A DNA stretch of 57,431 nucleotides from RGIG8748 sp045606045 (GCA_045606045.1 JAZURE010000053.1:1-57431); one strand, 5' to 3'. Numbered from the stretch's first letter, positions 1 to 6,840 are shown. The notes: generated by a model from the letters alone, not told the origin. Program-made: numbers and translations.

Positions 1-94
1 CTAATAATCCTAGATGGTGTTCACGCATATCCATTATAACACATAATTTGAATTCTGCGCTATACTTTTGATATTTCTTTCCTGTCTTACTCAT
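1..94 (-). CDS. IS3-family transposase OrfA, N-terminal fragment
   Basis: Reading the minus strand from ATG at 94-92 gives 31 residues beginning MSKTGKKYQKYSAEFK and then running off the window edge. This is the typical start of the helix-turn-helix OrfA protein of IS3/IS150-group elements, which binds the terminal repeats and is fused by programmed frameshifting to the DDE catalytic OrfB. A GGAGGTG ribosome site lies 9 nt upstream, inside a hairpin. The start codon overlaps the stop codon of the truncated gene on the same strand (ATGA-type overlap). The family call rests on this short N-terminus and on the terminal sequence. Activity cannot be judged. Confidence 0.7.
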   Translation of the reverse strand, partial: MSKTGKKYQKYSAEFKLCVIMDMREHHLGLL

Positions 95-333
95 AAAAAT
101 ATGCACCTCCAAAAGTGTCTAACTTTTGGGGTGCATATCAAAATACAATCGCCTTCTTCGTGCATCTTCTTCGCAGCAAGTAATGCGTGTTTGACATAAA
201 TCATATTAAGTTGTTCTCGTATTGTCTTGACATCAACCTTTTGCTCTACCAACCTGAAGACTTCCACAAACGCAGCACTTTCTATGCCGTACTTGTCGCC
301 ATACATAATGTCTTCTAATGTATACTTTGCCAT
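91..333 (-). pseudogene. Small unknown gene, 3' end replaced by IS insertion
   Basis: An 80-codon reading frame starts at ATG 333 after a strong AAAGGGGGTGA ribosome site and begins MAKYTLEDIMYGDKYG. The first 66 residues look like a small soluble, mainly helical protein of unknown family. The last 14 or so residues (CTPKVRHFWRCIFL) are encoded by the terminal repeat of the IS element, and the stop codon overlaps the transposase start. The native C-terminus is therefore lost. A longer in-frame start at 369 exists but lacks a better ribosome site. It is probably part of the mobile element's own gene set. No function is assigned. Confidence 0.5.
101..137 (-). promoter_or_regulatory. Hairpin covering the transposase Shine-Dalgarno site
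   Basis: Positions 101-116 (ATGCACCTCCAAAAGT on the plus strand) pair with 122-137 with one bulged base. On the minus strand the downstream arm contains the GGAGG of the transposase. Read-through transcripts entering from the interrupted gene would hide this ribosome site. Such protection from outside transcription is known for several insertion sequences, but here it is inferred from pairing alone. Confidence 0.55.
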
Positions 334-359
334 TCGTGTCACCCCCTTTAGCAACACAA

Positions 360-388
360 ACAGTATCACAAGAACGGTAACAAGTCAA
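360..388 (-). promoter_or_regulatory. Possible SigA promoter of the truncated small gene
   Basis: On the minus strand TTGACT (388-383) is followed after 17 nt by TACTGT (365-360). The -35 is good and the -10 poor. It points toward the 333 start codon. Confidence 0.3.
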
Positions 389-410
389 CGAAGGATTTCA
401 ATAAGAGTAT

Positions 411-439
411 TTGAAAAATCGTTGTACTTGTGTTATAAT
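411..439 (+). promoter_or_regulatory. Strong SigA promoter of the cargo gene
   Basis: TTGAAA (411-416), a 17-nt spacer, an extended TG and TATAAT (434-439). Transcription would start near 446, which excludes an ATG at 438 and supports the start codon at 465. Confidence 0.75.
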
Positions 440-464
440 GAATAAAAAACTAGGAGAATCTATA

Positions 465-1688
465 ATGAATAACATTGCTCTTTTTTTAACTGATACAAAT
501 AACAAACAACATACAGTCACATATCCTGTTTCAAATAGTATGCTTTCTATTACTGACATAACTATGAAGGAAATCTGTGATTCGATAGGAATAACAGGAT
601 TGAAGAACCTTCATATAACATTAGGTGCTCATGATATGGTGATCAATGTAATGTGTTATACACTTACAGATACCATATACCTTGAAAGTTATTCTAATGC
701 TAGTTCCTACATAAAAATATTAAAAGTTCATGATACAAACATACATATAGTAGGTCATCACATTTCCCATATACAGGCAGATTGTTCAAATATATTACTA
801 TCCGATTGCCAAGTGGATAAACTAGAAATAGGTTTAGCAAAACAATTCGAAAACATTGATAAAAACCCAAAAAATATGTTTCCTGTGGATAAATTAGACA
901 TACGCAACTGCATGATAAAAAAGATTGATATATTTGCTCAATGCAAAAACATAGACATACAAGGGAGTGCAATTGATGAAATAAATAATAAACTTTTCTC
1001 AATCCCAAATACAAAATCTGTAGTACAACTCTTTCATGCATGGCAAAATACAAATATTAAGAAAATTACTATAAATGATGAAATAAAAAAGTTAAAATTA
1101 GATAGTTCCACAATAGATACAATTATAGCGAGAGATAATACTTTTATAGAGGAAATAGAGATAAAGAACTCGGTTATATTAAATACATATGGGTTTACTA
1201 ATAATAATTTTAAACAGCAAACATTAGAATCGTGGCAAATTGTTGAAAAATCAGCTCATAATGCTCATAATCTCAATTTAAGATCTGAAGCATTATACAA
1301 CATTTTAAAACTTTCCTCAGAAGGAGAAAGTACAATTGACAAATTTCTTCTAAAGATTTTTGATTTTTGCGTAGGATACGGATATAAACCAATCAGACTA
1401 TTAAGAACAGCTGGATTAATAATAATGACAAGCGCCATACTTTTCTCTATAATTCAATTATTAAAAACATTGTCTACAATATCAATTCCCATTAATTTGT
1501 GTACTATAAAATATGGAATGGGTGCATTAATTAATAATATCCTTTTATCTATTTCTGCTTTTTCAGGGCAGAGTGGATTGGAGCGATGTGATGGAATAAT
1601 ATTTTGGATAGGAAATGCCGAATATATATTTGGAGTAATTCTTTTCGCTATGTTTGTTAATTCCCTATATTTAAGGTATAAAGAATAA
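465..1688 (+). CDS. Predicted beta-solenoid protein with C-terminal two-helix channel-like module (element cargo)
   Basis: The protein has 407 residues. ATG 465 is chosen because AGGAG sits 8 nt upstream and the promoter overlaps the earlier in-frame starts. Residues 1 to about 265 form a run of short hydrophobic strands at regular spacing, as in pentapeptide-like or beta-helix domains. Residues 300-306 read DFCVGYG, closely resembling the linker (typically D-x-x-C-G-Y-G-x-x-P-x-R) that precedes the membrane part of pentapeptide-repeat/ion-channel proteins. Transmembrane helices follow at about 311-333 and 380-402. Between them, where a potassium channel would carry TxGYG, the sequence is ISAFSGQSGLERCDG, with no such filter. 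The gene is AT-rich and stands alone with its own promoter and terminator, opposite to the mobilization genes, as cargo genes often do. A membrane sensor or effector role is possible but is inference. Confidence 0.6.
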   Translation: MNNIALFLTDTNNKQHTVTYPVSNSMLSITDITMKEICDSIGITGLKNLHITLGAHDMVINVMCYTLTDTIYLESYSNASSYIKILKVHDTNIHIVGHHISHIQADCSNILLSDCQVDKLEIGLAKQFENIDKNPKNMFPVDKLDIRNCMIKKIDIFAQCKNIDIQGSAIDEINNKLFSIPNTKSVVQLFHAWQNTNIKKITINDEIKKLKLDSSTIDTIIARDNTFIEEIEIKNSVILNTYGFTNNNFKQQTLESWQIVEKSAHNAHNLNLRSEALYNILKLSSEGESTIDKFLLKIFDFCVGYGYKPIRLLRTAGLIIMTSAILFSIIQLLKTLSTISIPINLCTIKYGMGALINNILLSISAFSGQSGLERCDGIIFWIGNAEYIFGVILFAMFVNSLYLRYKE

Positions 1689-1708
1689 AAACACATAATA
1701 ATTATATT

Positions 1709-1743
1709 AAAGAGGTTGTACATAATTACCGTGCAACCTCTTT
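1709..1743. terminator. Bidirectional hairpin terminator
   Basis: AAAGAGGTTGTAC (1709-1721) pairs with GTGCAACCTCTTT (1731-1743) through 13 positions, one of them a wobble. AT-rich tracts flank both sides. It separates the cargo gene from the convergent relaxosome gene. Confidence 0.65.
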
Positions 1744-1818
1744 ATCTTGCAAACCTACCCTTCAGTACAGAAATAAGCACACAAAGAATTTTTATAGTGC
1801 AGGAACAATAAGTTTTGT

Positions 1819-2181
1819 TTACAATCTTCCATGGCGTTTCTGCACATTTTCGATTGCAACCTGTTCGATGTACTCTTCATAGTAGTCATCATACTCACCG
1901 CTGGCAATGAGATTTTGTTTCTCAATGCTGACGGCAAGTTTGAAGAGCATGTCCGATACTCTATCCACATGATGCTCTATGGTACAGTCCACAGCCTGAA
2001 CCAAAATCTTATTTATGTTGTCACTGTTTGCTTCATAATGGAGCTTGGTAAGGTACTCATTTATAGCCTTATTGCAGAGATCACTCTCGCTTTTGAAGCC
2101 GAGCAGCTTAACATAATTTTTGATTTCAGTTCGCACCGCAGGCGGCACATTGAATGTCATCTTTTCTCTTTTCATAATCAT
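1819..2181 (-). CDS. Small relaxosome-like protein (probable ribbon-helix-helix N-terminus)
   Basis: The product has 120 residues and begins MIMKREKMTFNVPPAVRTEI. A short basic strand followed by two helices (residues 6-50) fits a ribbon-helix-helix DNA-binding fold. A charged helical C-terminus rich in D, E and Y follows. It lies 20 nt downstream of the relaxase on the same strand, with a GGAAGG ribosome site, so the two are co-transcribed. In MOBP-type systems a small accessory DNA-binding protein next to the relaxase helps load it at oriT, and this is the likely role. The family call comes from context and the predicted fold, not from a recognised signature. The ATG at 2175 is an alternative start. 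Confidence 0.5.
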   Translation of the reverse strand: MIMKREKMTFNVPPAVRTEIKNYVKLLGFKSESDLCNKAINEYLTKLHYEANSDNINKILVQAVDCTIEHHVDRVSDMLFKLAVSIEKQNLIASGEYDDYYEEYIEQVAIENVQKRHGRL

Positions 2182-2201
2182 TTCACCTTCCTTTTTTAAA
2201 T

Positions 2202-3323
2202 TTACATATGCATTCCCATACCATGATCCCGTCTGTATTCTTTTGCTCTTTCCTTGGAATCGACAATTGATTTCGTGAAGCCTTCCTCAATGTCTTTCTG
2301 TATTGACTGCTCAAACATTTTACAGAGACTAAATATGATGTTACCAAAGACAGGGGATGCATCAAATTTATTTGTGTAAACATTTCCTTGTCTGTTATCT
2401 TTTAATGCAGATTTAAGCACAGCATTTTGCAGACGCTTTTCGAAGTTTTTGTTCTTCTCAAGGACATCAAAGCTTTTCTCAGGATGCTTACGATAGTATC
2501 TTTGATTGGCAAGTTGCAGCTGACACCACTGACGATACAACTCTTGCAGGTTATCATCCTTGCAGACAACTTTTACAACCGTATCGACCTTTTCCTTTTG
2601 CTCATGAGAAATGAATTTATAATTCCTCTTTCCGGAGTACCCATCGAGAGAGAATTTTAACTCGTTGAAGGCGTGGGCAAATTCATCATTTGCTCCGCCA
2701 ATATCAACTTTAAACTCACTAACTTTCTCCTTGACTTCATCAATGATTTTATCTCGGAGCGTTTGTTTTTCATCGTAGAGTTGTTGGAGTTCGTCTTTGA
2801 AAATAGTTTTTGTAAACATTACCCGCAGGTCGTTACAACTTTTTCTGGAGAGATATTCGCTGCCAGGGTTCTTGTTATACACAATCATATGTATATGAGG
2901 ATGGTGACCTTCATCGTGATATGCTCCGTACCAAACCAAATCCTTTGCCGGAATATTATAGGCTTCTGCAATTTCAAACTGCTTTGAACGAATTAAATTT
3001 CTCCATGCATCTGCATTGTTATATCCAAGTCTGTCTGCATCCTCTCGTCTCAAAGATACGATAGGCAACCACACAATTCCGTTATGACTTAGTATGTCAC
3101 TTCTTGCTTTGTTTAGATTAACATCGTCCTTACTACCGAAGAGACCATGCTCTCCGATCTTTTCAACACGAGGTCTGGTTGCAATATAATTCAGATTAAT
3201 TTCAACCTTTTTCGTGTTGACGCTCTTGTCAACTCTCTCGCGCTTTGCCATATAGTTTATATAACCTCCGCCGACAGCTTTGCCGCTGGAAACATACGGC
3301 GATTTAAATACAACTTTACTCAT
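2202..3323 (-). CDS. Relaxase, MobP3/MobL type (HUH nickase)
   Basis: The protein has 373 residues. ATG 3323 is preceded by GAAAGGTGAG, while the upstream in-frame starts at 3389 and 3362 lack a ribosome site. The N-terminus MSKVVFKSPYV and the motif GAYHDEGHHPHIHMIVYNK, containing the HxH metal-binding pair, are the hallmarks of the relaxases annotated MobL/MobP3 in Firmicutes. A catalytic tyrosine probably lies in the N-terminal third (GGGYINYMAKRERV). The C-terminal half is a charged helical region. The enzyme would nick the oriT in the upstream intergenic region and pilot the transferred strand, relying on the transfer machinery of another element, since none is visible here. Confidence 0.85.
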   Translation of the reverse strand: MSKVVFKSPYVSSGKAVGGGYINYMAKRERVDKSVNTKKVEINLNYIATRPRVEKIGEHGLFGSKDDVNLNKARSDILSHNGIVWLPIVSLRREDADRLGYNNADAWRNLIRSKQFEIAEAYNIPAKDLVWYGAYHDEGHHPHIHMIVYNKNPGSEYLSRKSCNDLRVMFTKTIFKDELQQLYDEKQTLRDKIIDEVKEKVSEFKVDIGGANDEFAHAFNELKFSLDGYSGKRNYKFISHEQKEKVDTVVKVVCKDDNLQELYRQWCQLQLANQRYYRKHPEKSFDVLEKNKNFEKRLQNAVLKSALKDNRQGNVYTNKFDASPVFGNIIFSLCKMFEQSIQKDIEEGFTKSIVDSKERAKEYRRDHGMGMHM

Positions 3324-3724
3324 TATAACACTCACCTTTCTCAAAATATCGTTAAATACCATTAATACCTGTATATGCACCAATTTCAAGGCTCAACCGT
3401 GCGGAAAATCCGCATTACAGCACCAAACCATCACCAGCAGATGCACTTTGGGAACCTCTCCGCCGGGCTTTGCACGGCGATGTAAGCCTGCTTGGGGCGA
3501 ATAGCGCACCAAGCTTTATCCTGCTTCTTTTAAAACACCACACCTCGCCGTTTCGGGGCGCCCCGTCAGGTGATTTCTCGCACCTTCGTTTGTTCTTTCA
3601 AATCGATTTTAAGGGCTTAACATAGGGCTTATCTTTTCGGTTCGAGAGATTAACTTTTCAGGGTGGTGTAACTACCTTACCACAAAAATCAAACTCAATC
3701 TATGCGATTATGATTGCGGATGTA
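3324..3724. other. 400-nt intergenic region with oriT and short repeats
   Basis: No gene is supported here. The region is GC-richer than its flanks. Besides the oriT listed separately it holds a palindrome CGGGGCGCCCCG (3554-3565), a direct repeat of AGGGCTTA with a 12-nt period (3612-3619 and 3624-3631) and an inverted repeat GTGGT...ACCAC (3663-3667 with 3679-3683). Such features are common around transfer or replication origins. Confidence 0.5.
3490..3524 (+). other. oriT: oriT-like site: hairpin followed by a MOBP nick motif
   Basis: GCTTGGGGCG (3490-3499) pairs with CGCACCAAGC (3505-3514) with one mismatch and a 5-nt loop. Nine nucleotides further lies TATCCTG/C (3517-3524). MOBP relaxases of the RP4 family cut within YATCCTG/Y, close downstream of an inverted repeat, and the loop sequence GCGAATA also resembles the RP4 arm. 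The site lies directly upstream of the relaxase gene, as expected. The nick position is inferred. Confidence 0.65.
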
Positions 3725-4510
3725 TCACTCCGAATTCAAATACATATCTCCGTATTCCATTCTTGCAATTTCATCTTTCGTATAACGCAATGAATTATAT
3801 AGAGCAGTTATGATATAGGGAATAGGACTTCTGACTTGAATTTCAACTCTGCCGTCAATCAATTTTCTCGGCATGTTATTATCGACATAGACGATATGCT
3901 CGTAACTGATATTTTCTAATCGCTTACGAACAATTTCACGAGGAATGATTTCACCGCCAACTGAAATTGACTCTGAATTAAACATAATTTCAAGTGCTGA
4001 TTCATAATTCTTTTTTGATAACCCTTCGAGTTCATATGTTTCCGCTTGGTCCATCACATCCTCTATTGATGATAGATGGTTATTAATAAAATAATTATTA
4101 TTTATATTTGAGTATTTATTGTAGCCGTCTGACACACCACCTTGTTCTTCTTGCACACTATCGGGTAAGTCGTCTTGAACACAAGGGGTAGTATCTTCTG
4201 CGACCTCATTAACCTTAACGGTGGTTTTTTCACACACCACATAGAGATTAGAACTAGCACTACCATCAGCCTTTTTTCGTTTCTCTTTCTTTATAAGTCC
4301 AAGGTCAATAAGTTTCTTGATAGAGTCTTTGGCTTTCGTTTCGCTTATGCCAATTCTATCGGCAATCGTTTTATATGACGGATAGCAAGTGCCATCATTA
4401 TCTGACAGCATTAAGAGATAGCACATCACCCGAAACTCGTATGTATCAATTTCTTTATTTGTAATGTGTTTGTTGAGTAGTATAGTAAAGTTCTCAGTAT
4501 ATATTTTCAT
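3725..4510 (-). CDS. Helix-turn-helix replication/plasmid-type protein of the element
   Basis: The product has 261 residues beginning MKIYTENFTILLNK. ATG 4510 is chosen because GGAGG lies 10 nt upstream, and the longer frame from 4561 would run through a hairpin. Residues 15-95 form a winged helix-turn-helix domain (CYPSYKTIADRIGISETKAK) of the type seen in plasmid replication initiators and DnaD-like proteins. A hydrophilic linker follows, and then a conserved-looking C-terminal region (about 160-255) with further helices. Proteins of this layout are common in Firmicutes mobilizable elements just upstream of MobP3 relaxases. A role in element replication or control is likely. The exact function is not known from sequence. 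Confidence 0.6.
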   Translation of the reverse strand: MKIYTENFTILLNKHITNKEIDTYEFRVMCYLLMLSDNDGTCYPSYKTIADRIGISETKAKDSIKKLIDLGLIKKEKRKKADGSASSNLYVVCEKTTVKVNEVAEDTTPCVQDDLPDSVQEEQGGVSDGYNKYSNINNNYFINNHLSSIEDVMDQAETYELEGLSKKNYESALEIMFNSESISVGGEIIPREIVRKRLENISYEHIVYVDNNMPRKLIDGRVEIQVRSPIPYIITALYNSLRYTKDEIARMEYGDMYLNSE

Positions 4511-4515
4511 AAAAA

Positions 4516-4558
4516 ATACACCTCCGATGAAGAATTTTATTTCTTCACCGAGGTGTAT
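4516..4558 (-). promoter_or_regulatory. Hairpin with T-tract over the ribosome site of the HTH gene
   Basis: Positions 4516-4534 pair with 4541-4558 (about 16 base pairs, one bulge, one mismatch). On the minus strand the downstream arm holds GGAGG of the HTH gene and is followed directly by TTTTTT and ATG. It can act both as a Shine-Dalgarno-hiding structure and as a terminator for transcription entering from the chromosome. Confidence 0.5.
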
Positions 4559-4563
4559 CAAGC

Positions 4564-4615
4564 ATTAGGTTCTGGTATCTCCGATGTGCAGGTTCGATTC
4601 CTGTCATCCGCACCA
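4564..4615 (+). pseudogene. tRNA-Leu(UAG) 3' fragment, attachment-site scar
   Basis: From 4565 the sequence reads TTAGGT (anticodon loop, TAG at 4566-4568), TCTGG (3' anticodon stem), a type II variable arm ATC-TCC-GAT, T-arm GCAGG-TTCGATT-CCTGT (4589-4604), acceptor strand CATCCGC, discriminator A and CCA (4613-4615). The 5' half is missing, and base 4564 (A at tRNA position 32) is atypical, placing the crossover in the anticodon loop. The long variable arm and the TAG anticodon fix the leucine identity. The complete tRNA should have been rebuilt at the element's other end, outside the window. Confidence 0.75.
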
Positions 4616-4616
4616 C

Positions 4617-4650
4617 GTCGAAGCAAAGTTCGCTTTGCTTCGACTTTTTT
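4617..4650 (+). terminator. Terminator of the tRNA-Leu gene
   Basis: GTCGAAGCAAAG (4617-4628), loop TTCG, CTTTGCTTCGAC (4633-4644), then TTTTTT. A 12-bp perfect stem with a UUCG tetraloop starting 1 nt after the CCA end. Confidence 0.85.
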
Positions 4651-4652
4651 AT

Positions 4653-4705
4653 GCAAAAAAGTCATCCGCCCGCTCCCTTGCTTCTCCTCTTTCGCAAAAA
4701 AGTCA
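4653..4705 (+). repeat. Two 12-nt direct repeats
   Basis: GCAAAAAAGTCA occurs at 4653-4664 and 4694-4705. The stretch 4651-4810 has no gene and otherwise shows nothing recognisable. The repeats may be remnants of duplicated tRNA downstream sequence. Confidence 0.5.
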
Positions 4706-4810
4706 CGCTCGGCTCACCTGTTCGGTTGTAAACGCCCTCACAACGGTTCACTGTCGCTACCAACTTTTTGCGAGTTTTAATCTTGACACGTTATAAACAC
4801 CCGTACCAAG

Positions 4811-4835
4811 GGGTTTGTATAAACAAGCCCTTTTT
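4811..4835 (+). terminator. Hairpin terminator upstream of exoA
   Basis: GGGTTTGT (4811-4818) pairs with ACAAGCCC (4823-4830) with one wobble, followed by TTTTT. It would isolate exoA from upstream transcription. Confidence 0.6.
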
Positions 4836-4850
4836 ATCATATATAAATAC

Positions 4851-4879
4851 TTTACAAAAAACATAATTTATGTTATTCT
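4851..4879 (+). promoter_or_regulatory. SigA promoter of exoA
   Basis: TTTACA (4851-4856), 17 nt, extended TG and TATTCT (4874-4879), 38 nt before the start codon. Confidence 0.6.
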
Positions 4880-4917
4880 AACACAAGATAAAACAATAAA
4901 TTTTGTAGGAGCAAGCT

Positions 4918-5676
4918 ATGAAAAAGTTTATTTCATGGAATGTAAACGGTCTTCGTGCCGTTTGCGGCAAAAATTTTTATGAAGTATTTTCAAGTCTTGA
5001 TGCAGATATATTCTGTGTGCAGGAGACTAAACTTCAGGAGGGTCAGATAGACCTTGAAACAGAGGGATACTTTCAATATTGGAACTATTCCGAAAAGAAA
5101 GGATACTCAGGAACGGCTGTATTTACAAAAAAAGAGCCGATGAGCGTATTTTACGGTATAGGCATAGAGGAGCACGACAAAGAGGGCAGGGTAATAACCC
5201 TTGAATTTGATAACTTCTATTTCGTGTGCGTGTACACTCCTAACTCTCAGAATGAACTTAAGAGACTTAATTACCGAATGGTGTGGGAGGATGCTTTCAG
5301 AGATTATCTTTTAAATTTAAAGGAAAAGAAATCTGTAATTATGTGCGGTGACTTAAATGTCGCAGCAGAGGAAATAGACCTTAAAAACCCTAAAACCAAC
5401 AGACACAATGCAGGCTTTACCGATGAAGAGAGGGGCAAATTCCGTTCTCTTAAGGCAAGCGGTTTTACAGATACTTTCCGCTTCTTCTATCCCGATGCTG
5501 CCGATATATATTCATGGTGGTCATATCGCTTTAGTGCAAGGCAAAAGAATGCAGGGTGGCGTATAGACTATTTTATAGCATCCGATGACTTAAATTCCAA
5601 GCTTGTCGATGCCAAAATTCATACCGATATCATGGGCTCCGACCATTGCCCTGTAGAACTTACCATAGAAATTTAA
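4918..5676 (+). CDS. exoA: Exodeoxyribonuclease III / AP endonuclease
   Basis: The product has 252 residues, the usual length of the ExoA/Xth family. It cleaves DNA 5' to abasic sites and removes 3' blocking groups in base excision repair. Visible motifs are SWNVNGLRA (residues 6-14), metal ligand E36 in QETKL, catalytic D145 and N147 in GDLNVA, and the D242-H243 pair near the C-terminus (SDHCPVE). AGGAG precedes the ATG by 7 nt. It starts a two-gene transcript with the permease downstream (11-nt gap) and is the first chromosomal gene after the tRNA-Leu scar. Confidence 0.95.
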   Translation: MKKFISWNVNGLRAVCGKNFYEVFSSLDADIFCVQETKLQEGQIDLETEGYFQYWNYSEKKGYSGTAVFTKKEPMSVFYGIGIEEHDKEGRVITLEFDNFYFVCVYTPNSQNELKRLNYRMVWEDAFRDYLLNLKEKKSVIMCGDLNVAAEEIDLKNPKTNRHNAGFTDEERGKFRSLKASGFTDTFRFFYPDAADIYSWWSYRFSARQKNAGWRIDYFIASDDLNSKLVDAKIHTDIMGSDHCPVELTIEI

Positions 5677-5687
5677 GGATTTTACAA

Positions 5688-6791
5688 ATGAAACATCTTA
5701 TATTCTTTATAAAACACAATATAGTTATGTGCATCGCTCTTGTCCTCGCAGTTATCACCTGTATTTTTGTGCCGCCCGATGCGCATTACATAGAGTATTT
5801 TGACTTTAAAACACTTTCGTGCCTTTTTTGTGTGTTGGCTGTGGTTTGCGCTTTTAAGAATATAAACTTCTTTTATATACTTGCCAAAAGCATCGTAAGA
5901 GCTTTTAAGTCTACAAGATATGCCGTAATGGCGCTTGTGTATATAACTTTCATTGGCTCTATGCTCATTGCAAACGATATGGCGCTTCTTACATTTCTGC
6001 CGCTCGGATACTTTGTACTTACATCCACAGGCAACCGTAAGTACATGGCTTTTACTTTTATAATGCAAAATATATCAGCAAATTTGGGCGGTATGCTTAC
6101 ACCGTTTGGCAATCCGCAGAATTTGTATCTGTATACCAAGTTTGAAATACCAAACGGAGAATTTATGTCGATTATGATACTTCCGTTTGCGATATCTATA
6201 ATACTTATCACCTTGTGCTGCTTCTTTGTGGAGAACAAGCCGCTTAGTATAGAAGAGGATATCATAAGACTCCCGCTTTGGCGTACAGTTATATATTCAC
6301 TTCTTTTTGTGCTTTCCATAGCTATAGTATTTAGAACAATACCTTACTATATAGGGTTAATTATCATCCCCGCGGTGCTTATCTTTATGGACAGGCATGC
6401 TCTTAGGATGGTAGATTATCCGCTTCTTTTTACCTTTGTATTCTTCTTTATATTCTCGGGCAATCTGTCAAGACTTGAGCCTGTGGAGAAGATGTTTTCC
6501 TATCTTATGGACAAGAGCACTCTTATATTCAGTACACTTTCGTGCCAGTTTATAAGCAATGTTCCGTCTGCTATACTGCTGTCACAGTTTACACAGAATT
6601 ACCCCGATTTGTTAATTGGTGTAAATATAGGCGGTGCAGGTACCCTTATTTCATCATTGGCAAGCCTTATAACTTTTAGGGAATACACCTTGCACAACCC
6701 CGATAAAGTACTTAACTATATAGGCAAATTTTCCGCATACAATTTTGCATTTCTTGCAATACTCTTAATTTCGATGCTTGTTTTAAGATAA
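5688..6791 (+). CDS. ArsB/NhaD/SLC13-superfamily anion permease-like protein
   Basis: The product has 367 residues. ATG 5688 is used because AAGGAT lies 8 nt upstream, overlapping the exoA stop. It is very hydrophobic, with about ten predicted membrane spans. The stretch ISANLGGMLTPFGNPQNLYL (residues about 128-147) and the symmetric ISNVPSAILLSQF (about 289-301) are the paired hairpin motifs of ion-transporter-superfamily members such as ArsB and CitM. It is short for the family (usually 420-450), lacking roughly two spans. The substrate cannot be told. The pairing with exoA looks incidental. Confidence 0.75.
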   Translation: MKHLIFFIKHNIVMCIALVLAVITCIFVPPDAHYIEYFDFKTLSCLFCVLAVVCAFKNINFFYILAKSIVRAFKSTRYAVMALVYITFIGSMLIANDMALLTFLPLGYFVLTSTGNRKYMAFTFIMQNISANLGGMLTPFGNPQNLYLYTKFEIPNGEFMSIMILPFAISIILITLCCFFVENKPLSIEEDIIRLPLWRTVIYSLLFVLSIAIVFRTIPYYIGLIIIPAVLIFMDRHALRMVDYPLLFTFVFFFIFSGNLSRLEPVEKMFSYLMDKSTLIFSTLSCQFISNVPSAILLSQFTQNYPDLLIGVNIGGAGTLISSLASLITFREYTLHNPDKVLNYIGKFSAYNFAFLAILLISMLVLR

Positions 6792-6795
6792 AACA

Positions 6796-6823
6796 AAAAC
6801 CCACAACCTCGGTTGTGGGTTTT
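6796..6823. terminator. Bidirectional terminator between permease and rpsI
   Basis: AAAACCCACAACC (6796-6808) pairs perfectly with GGTTGTGGGTTTT (6811-6823). On the minus strand it is followed by TTTTTGTTTT. It serves both convergent transcripts. Confidence 0.85.
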
Positions 6824-6840
6824 GATATATGATAAATAAA

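Larger units (their letters stand above)
1..140 (-). mobile_element. IS3-family insertion sequence, left end only (partial)
   Basis: On the minus strand the sequence from 140 downward begins TGATATGCACCCC and leads through a hairpin into a transposase start codon at 94. IS3-family (IS150-type) elements typically begin with TG and carry a GCACCCAAAAGTTAGACA-like terminal repeat, which matches 136-118. The rest of the element lies left of the window, so its other end and the target duplication cannot be seen. The insertion has cut into the small gene at 91-333. Confidence 0.7.
1..4615. mobile_element. Right part of an integrated mobilizable element inserted at tRNA-Leu(UAG)
   Basis: The segment carries a relaxase, an oriT-like site, a small relaxosome-type protein, a helix-turn-helix replication/regulation protein and a cargo gene. 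It stops at a tRNA-Leu 3' fragment, the usual scar of site-specific integration into a tRNA gene. Base composition is more AT-rich than the chromosome to the right. No coupling protein, type IV secretion gene or integrase is visible, so this is either a mobilizable element or the end of a larger conjugative element that continues beyond the left edge. The right boundary is well supported. The left boundary is not in the window. Confidence 0.75.

Noticed and set aside
1831..2199. A 122-codon plus-strand frame opposite the relaxosome-like gene
   Set aside because: No ribosome site, and it lies antisense to a gene that is tightly spaced behind the relaxase.
3280..3504. A 74-codon plus-strand frame running into the oriT
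   Set aside because: It starts inside the relaxase gene, has no ribosome site and crosses the oriT hairpin.
4553..4796. Plus-strand frames of 70-75 codons across the tRNA fragment
   Set aside because: They run through the tRNA T-arm and its terminator, which explain the sequence better.
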